From UBA5109 sp965662565 (GTDB lineage: Bacteria > Pseudomonadota > Gammaproteobacteria > Pseudomonadales > Pseudohongiellaceae), in assembly GCA_965662565.1 (NCBI GenBank), contig CBFIHS010000063.1, forward strand, positions 1 to 8,295: 8,295 bases of DNA, read 5' to 3'. Positions 6,328 through 8,295 of this stretch are shown in pieces. Under the pieces are notes generated by a model. That model searched no databases. It had not been told where the DNA came from and worked only from the letters and a program-made list of their open reading frames with translations. Both the position numbers and the translations under genes were made by a program. Positions within the stretch are counted from its first letter, which is position 1. Each line of letters begins with the position of its first letter.

Positions 6328-7668
6328 TTACAAGCCATAAGCTAAGCGAAGCAAGCGAATAGGGTGCTCTGGTTTATCAACAGTTTTTGATAGCTTGGCT
6401 ATATGGTTGGCAGCCATAGGGCAATCAGAAATGAAATGATCAGGATCCCTGGCGTCTACTTTTCGAACAACAGGGCGTGCAATCTTGACGGCATGATCAT
6501 ATGACTCAAGTTTAACCGCATAAGTGCCATCATGACCGGAGCAGCGTTCTTCAGTGTTAACAGTGGTTCCTGGTACTAAATTCAGAATATCTCTGGCTTT
6601 GATGCCGATATTTTGAACCCGAAGATGACAGGCTACTTGATAGCTAATATCGCCAAGTTCAGCCTTGAAGTCTGTGTTGAAAGCATTTTTTTTATGACGT
6701 AACTGTAGGTATTCAAAGGGGTCAAAAAATGCTTTTTGCACTTTTATCACATCTGGGTCATCGGGGAATAACAAGGGTAGTTCTTGTTTGTACATCAATA
6801 CGCAAGAGGGTACGGGTGCAATTAGGTCATAACCTTCATCAACTAACTTAGCTAAAACAGGAATGTTAGCGTCTTTAGCTTTGGCAACGGAGTCAAGATC
6901 ACCTAGTTCCAATTTCGGCATCCCACAACATTGCTCTTTAGGAACGAGTTCGATTTGAATATCGTTATGCTGGAAGACTTTAAAGAAATCTTCGCCAAGT
7001 TCAGGGCTGTTGTAATTACCATAGCAAGTTGCGTACAAAGCAACTTTTCCAGTAGTTCTACCAAGGGGTTTTGCTTCAATTGTTTGTTGTATGTCGGCAA
7101 CTGATTTGCGTAAAGTTTTTGAGTGATATTTCGGGACAGGAGCTTGATGATGAACGCCTGCAGTTTTCTCCAATACTTTTCTGAATGCTTTATTCGAATT
7201 TAAGGCGTTTACCGTGATATCTACTAAGGGAATGGTCGCCATTTTGCCAATAGCATTGGTGTCAGAAAGCATTTTATTTCTAAAAGAGGTTCCATTTTTT
7301 TTGAAATCGACAGCTTTGGCGCGCAACATAAGGTGTGGGAAATCTAGGTTCCATTCGTGCGGAGGCACATAAGGACACTTCGACATGTAGCACATGTCAC
7401 ACAAATAACATTGGTCCACAACTTTTTTATAGTCGGCCTTGTCAATACCATCAACTTCCATGGTTTCTGATTCATCCACAAGATCAAATAAAGTAGGAAA
7501 AGCGTTGCAAAGGCTTACACAGCGGCGACAGCCATGACAGATATCAAATACTCTTTCGAGTTCTTTGTTGAGCGAGTCTGCATCCCAGAAGTCAGCAGAT
7601 TTCCAGTCGATTGCGTGACGTGTAGGAGCTTCTAAGCTGCCTTCTTTGGTGATAATGGAGTCACTCAT
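6328..7668 (-). CDS. Heterodisulfide reductase-related / GlpC-like iron-sulfur protein
   Basis: This soluble electron-transfer protein (446 aa) has two parts. The N-terminal part holds two four-cysteine cluster motifs: Cys44, 47, 50, 54 (CHGCRRCVSLC) and Cys87, 90, 93, 98 (CYLCDMCYMSKCP), expected to bind two [4Fe-4S] clusters. The C-terminal part has two cysteine-rich modules of the HdrB/GlpC/GlcF kind: Cys215 with Cys247-Cys248-Gly and Cys289, then Cys347 with Cys376-Ser377-Gly and Cys416. The second module has CSG in place of CCG and lacks the last Cys of CxxC, so its cluster may be altered or absent. There is no flavin or substrate domain, so it needs partners. A good AGGA lies six bases before the ATG. 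It lies between rubrerythrin and DUF3501 genes, which suggests that it passes electrons to the rubrerythrin or repairs it. It is not GlpC or GlcF proper, as no glycerol- or glycolate-oxidase subunit is adjacent. Confidence 0.87.
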   Translation of the reverse strand: MSDSIITKEGSLEAPTRHAIDWKSADFWDADSLNKELERVFDICHGCRRCVSLCNAFPTLFDLVDESETMEVDGIDKADYKKVVDQCYLCDMCYMSKCPYVPPHEWNLDFPHLMLRAKAVDFKKNGTSFRNKMLSDTNAIGKMATIPLVDITVNALNSNKAFRKVLEKTAGVHHQAPVPKYHSKTLRKSVADIQQTIEAKPLGRTTGKVALYATCYGNYNSPELGEDFFKVFQHNDIQIELVPKEQCCGMPKLELGDLDSVAKAKDANIPVLAKLVDEGYDLIAPVPSCVLMYKQELPLLFPDDPDVIKVQKAFFDPFEYLQLRHKKNAFNTDFKAELGDISYQVACHLRVQNIGIKARDILNLVPGTTVNTEERCSGHDGTYAVKLESYDHAVKIARPVVRKVDARDPDHFISDCPMAANHIAKLSKTVDKPEHPIRLLRLAYGL

Positions 7669-7700
7669 AGTCTTTCCTTTGTGCCAGGCGCATACTAGAT

Positions 7701-7725
7701 ACTAAGAGCCATGACGGCTCTTAGT
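7701..7725 (-). terminator. Perfect 10-bp hairpin between rubrerythrin and the iron-sulfur gene
   Basis: ACTAAGAGCC (7701-7710) and GGCTCTTAGT (7716-7725) are exact reverse complements around a 5-base loop, starting 16 bases after the rubrerythrin stop. No U-run follows on the minus strand (ATCTAG comes next), so it is not a textbook terminator. It more likely works as a partial terminator or an mRNA stabiliser that keeps rubrerythrin output above that of the two downstream genes. It lies 33 bases or more before the next start codon and leaves that ribosome site free. Confidence 0.6.
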
Positions 7726-7741
7726 GTTCAGTAGTTAAAAC

Positions 7742-8161
7742 TTAGTCATCCAGATTATCTAGAGCTTTCTGGAAACGATTAGCGTGACTTCTTTCAGCTT
7801 TAGCAAGCGTTTCAAACCAGTCTGCAATTTCATCATGACCTTCATCACGAGCAGATTTAGCCATTCCAGGATACATATCAGTGTACTCGTGAGTCTCACC
7901 AGCGATAGCTGATTTTAGATTGTCCGCGGTTGCGCCGATTGGTAAGCCAGTAGCCGGATCGCCCACTTCTTCCAAATATTCTAAATGCCCATGAGCGTGA
8001 CCAGTTTCACCTTCCGCAGTTGAACGAAAAACTGTAGCTACGTCGTTGTAACCTTCAACGTCAGCTTTAGCAGCGAAATAGAGATACCGACGATTAGCTT
8101 GTGATTCTCCAGCAAACGCATCTTTTAGGTTTTGTTCTGTTTTACTTCCTTTTAGCGACAT
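7742..8161 (-). CDS. Rubrerythrin-like diiron protein without rubredoxin domain
   Basis: This is a ferritin-like four-helix diiron protein of 139 aa; rubrerythrins reduce hydrogen peroxide with electrons from rubredoxin-type donors. Visible candidate ligands are Glu19 (AGESQANRRY), Glu52 and His55 (EGETGH), Glu89 and Glu92 (GETHEY), and Glu123 and His126 (AERSH), giving two ExxH-type halves in the right order. The protein ends right after the fourth helix and contains no Cys at all, so the usual C-terminal FeCys4 rubredoxin domain is absent and electrons must come from another protein. The adjacent iron-sulfur protein is an obvious candidate. A histidine cluster (GHAHGH, 54-59) follows the first ExxH. 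The ATG start is backed by GAGGG at 8169-8173, seven bases away. It is the first gene of the set. Confidence 0.9.
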   Translation of the reverse strand: MSLKGSKTEQNLKDAFAGESQANRRYLYFAAKADVEGYNDVATVFRSTAEGETGHAHGHLEYLEEVGDPATGLPIGATADNLKSAIAGETHEYTDMYPGMAKSARDEGHDEIADWFETLAKAERSHANRFQKALDNLDD

Positions 8162-8184
8162 AGTTCTGCCCTCTATTATTTCTC

Positions 8185-8204
8185 AATTAATTCTTAGATT
8201 AATT
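8185..8204. promoter_or_regulatory. AT-rich inverted repeat in the rubrerythrin promoter region
   Basis: AATTAAT (8185-8191) and ATTAATT (8198-8204) are reverse complements with a six-base spacer, 24-43 bases upstream of the rubrerythrin start. The position fits an operator over the core promoter or leader, but AT-only arms of seven bases are common by chance. I cannot match it to a known regulator. Confidence 0.3.
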
Positions 8205-8266
8205 TTTTGGTTAATGAATACGGAGTTCGTGCTTCATGTTCAGTTTAAGGTAGTTTCCAAAAACTT

Positions 8267-8285
8267 GCATGATTATTATCGATAA
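8267..8285. promoter_or_regulatory. Palindromic AT-rich site, faintly Fur-like, upstream of rubrerythrin
   Basis: TTATCGATAA (8276-8285) is a perfect 10-bp palindrome. The overlapping minus-strand stretch CGATAATAATCATGC matches about 10 of 14 symmetric positions of the 7-1-7 Fur model. It lies roughly 105-125 bases before the rubrerythrin start, near the window edge. Iron or peroxide control of a rubrerythrin would make sense, but the match is weak. Confidence 0.22.
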
Positions 8286-8295
8286 GTTTATGATC

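Noticed and set aside
6903..7100. Minus-strand 65-codon open frame inside the iron-sulfur gene
   Set aside because: It is on the same strand but out of frame with a gene whose cysteine motifs are intact, so it is a shadow and not a frameshift.
6328..7668. GlpC or GlcF subunit
   Set aside because: The cysteine layout is related, but no GlpA/B or GlcD/E partner is adjacent, and the rubrerythrin/DUF3501 neighbours point to a separate subgroup.

Overview
The window looks like a chromosomal stretch from a Gram-negative, aerobic gammaproteobacterium, probably marine. This is inferred from the moderately AT-rich composition, outer-membrane and periplasmic proteins with Sec signal peptides, the close match of one enzyme to E. 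coli DmlA, and the mix of gene families. I cannot name the genus. There are no RNA genes, insertion sequences, phage genes or CRISPR arrays. No gap between genes exceeds about 230 bases.

Left part (1-1874, minus strand): the N-terminal half of a ketopantoate reductase (panE; coenzyme A synthesis) runs off the window edge. Upstream of it is a secreted PQQ-dependent sugar dehydrogenase-like beta-propeller, followed by a hairpin whose base pairing favours the minus-strand transcript.

Centre (1875-5675, plus strand): a divergent intergenic region carries a perfect 11-bp inverted repeat with a T-N11-A core, typical of LysR-type operators. It precedes a D-malate/tartrate dehydrogenase (dmlA/ttuC type), which is coupled by a TGATG stop/start overlap to a haloacetate-dehalogenase-like alpha/beta hydrolase. 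After 172 bases with a short tandem repeat comes an outer-membrane beta-barrel of the alginate-export family. Together these suggest a small organic-acid catabolic module: porin entry, hydrolytic activation, then oxidation of a 2-hydroxy acid. The substrate is not known.

Right part (5693-8161, minus strand): a three-gene set of a short, cysteine-free rubrerythrin, a HdrB/GlpC-like iron-sulfur protein with two ferredoxin-type clusters and two cysteine-rich modules, and a DUF3501 protein. To my knowledge this gene trio recurs in proteobacteria but has no established function. It is the best candidate here for an undescribed system, plausibly a peroxide-reducing or redox-repair chain in which the iron-sulfur protein feeds electrons to the rubrerythrin. 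A perfect hairpin lies between the first two genes, and AT-rich dyads lie upstream of the first.
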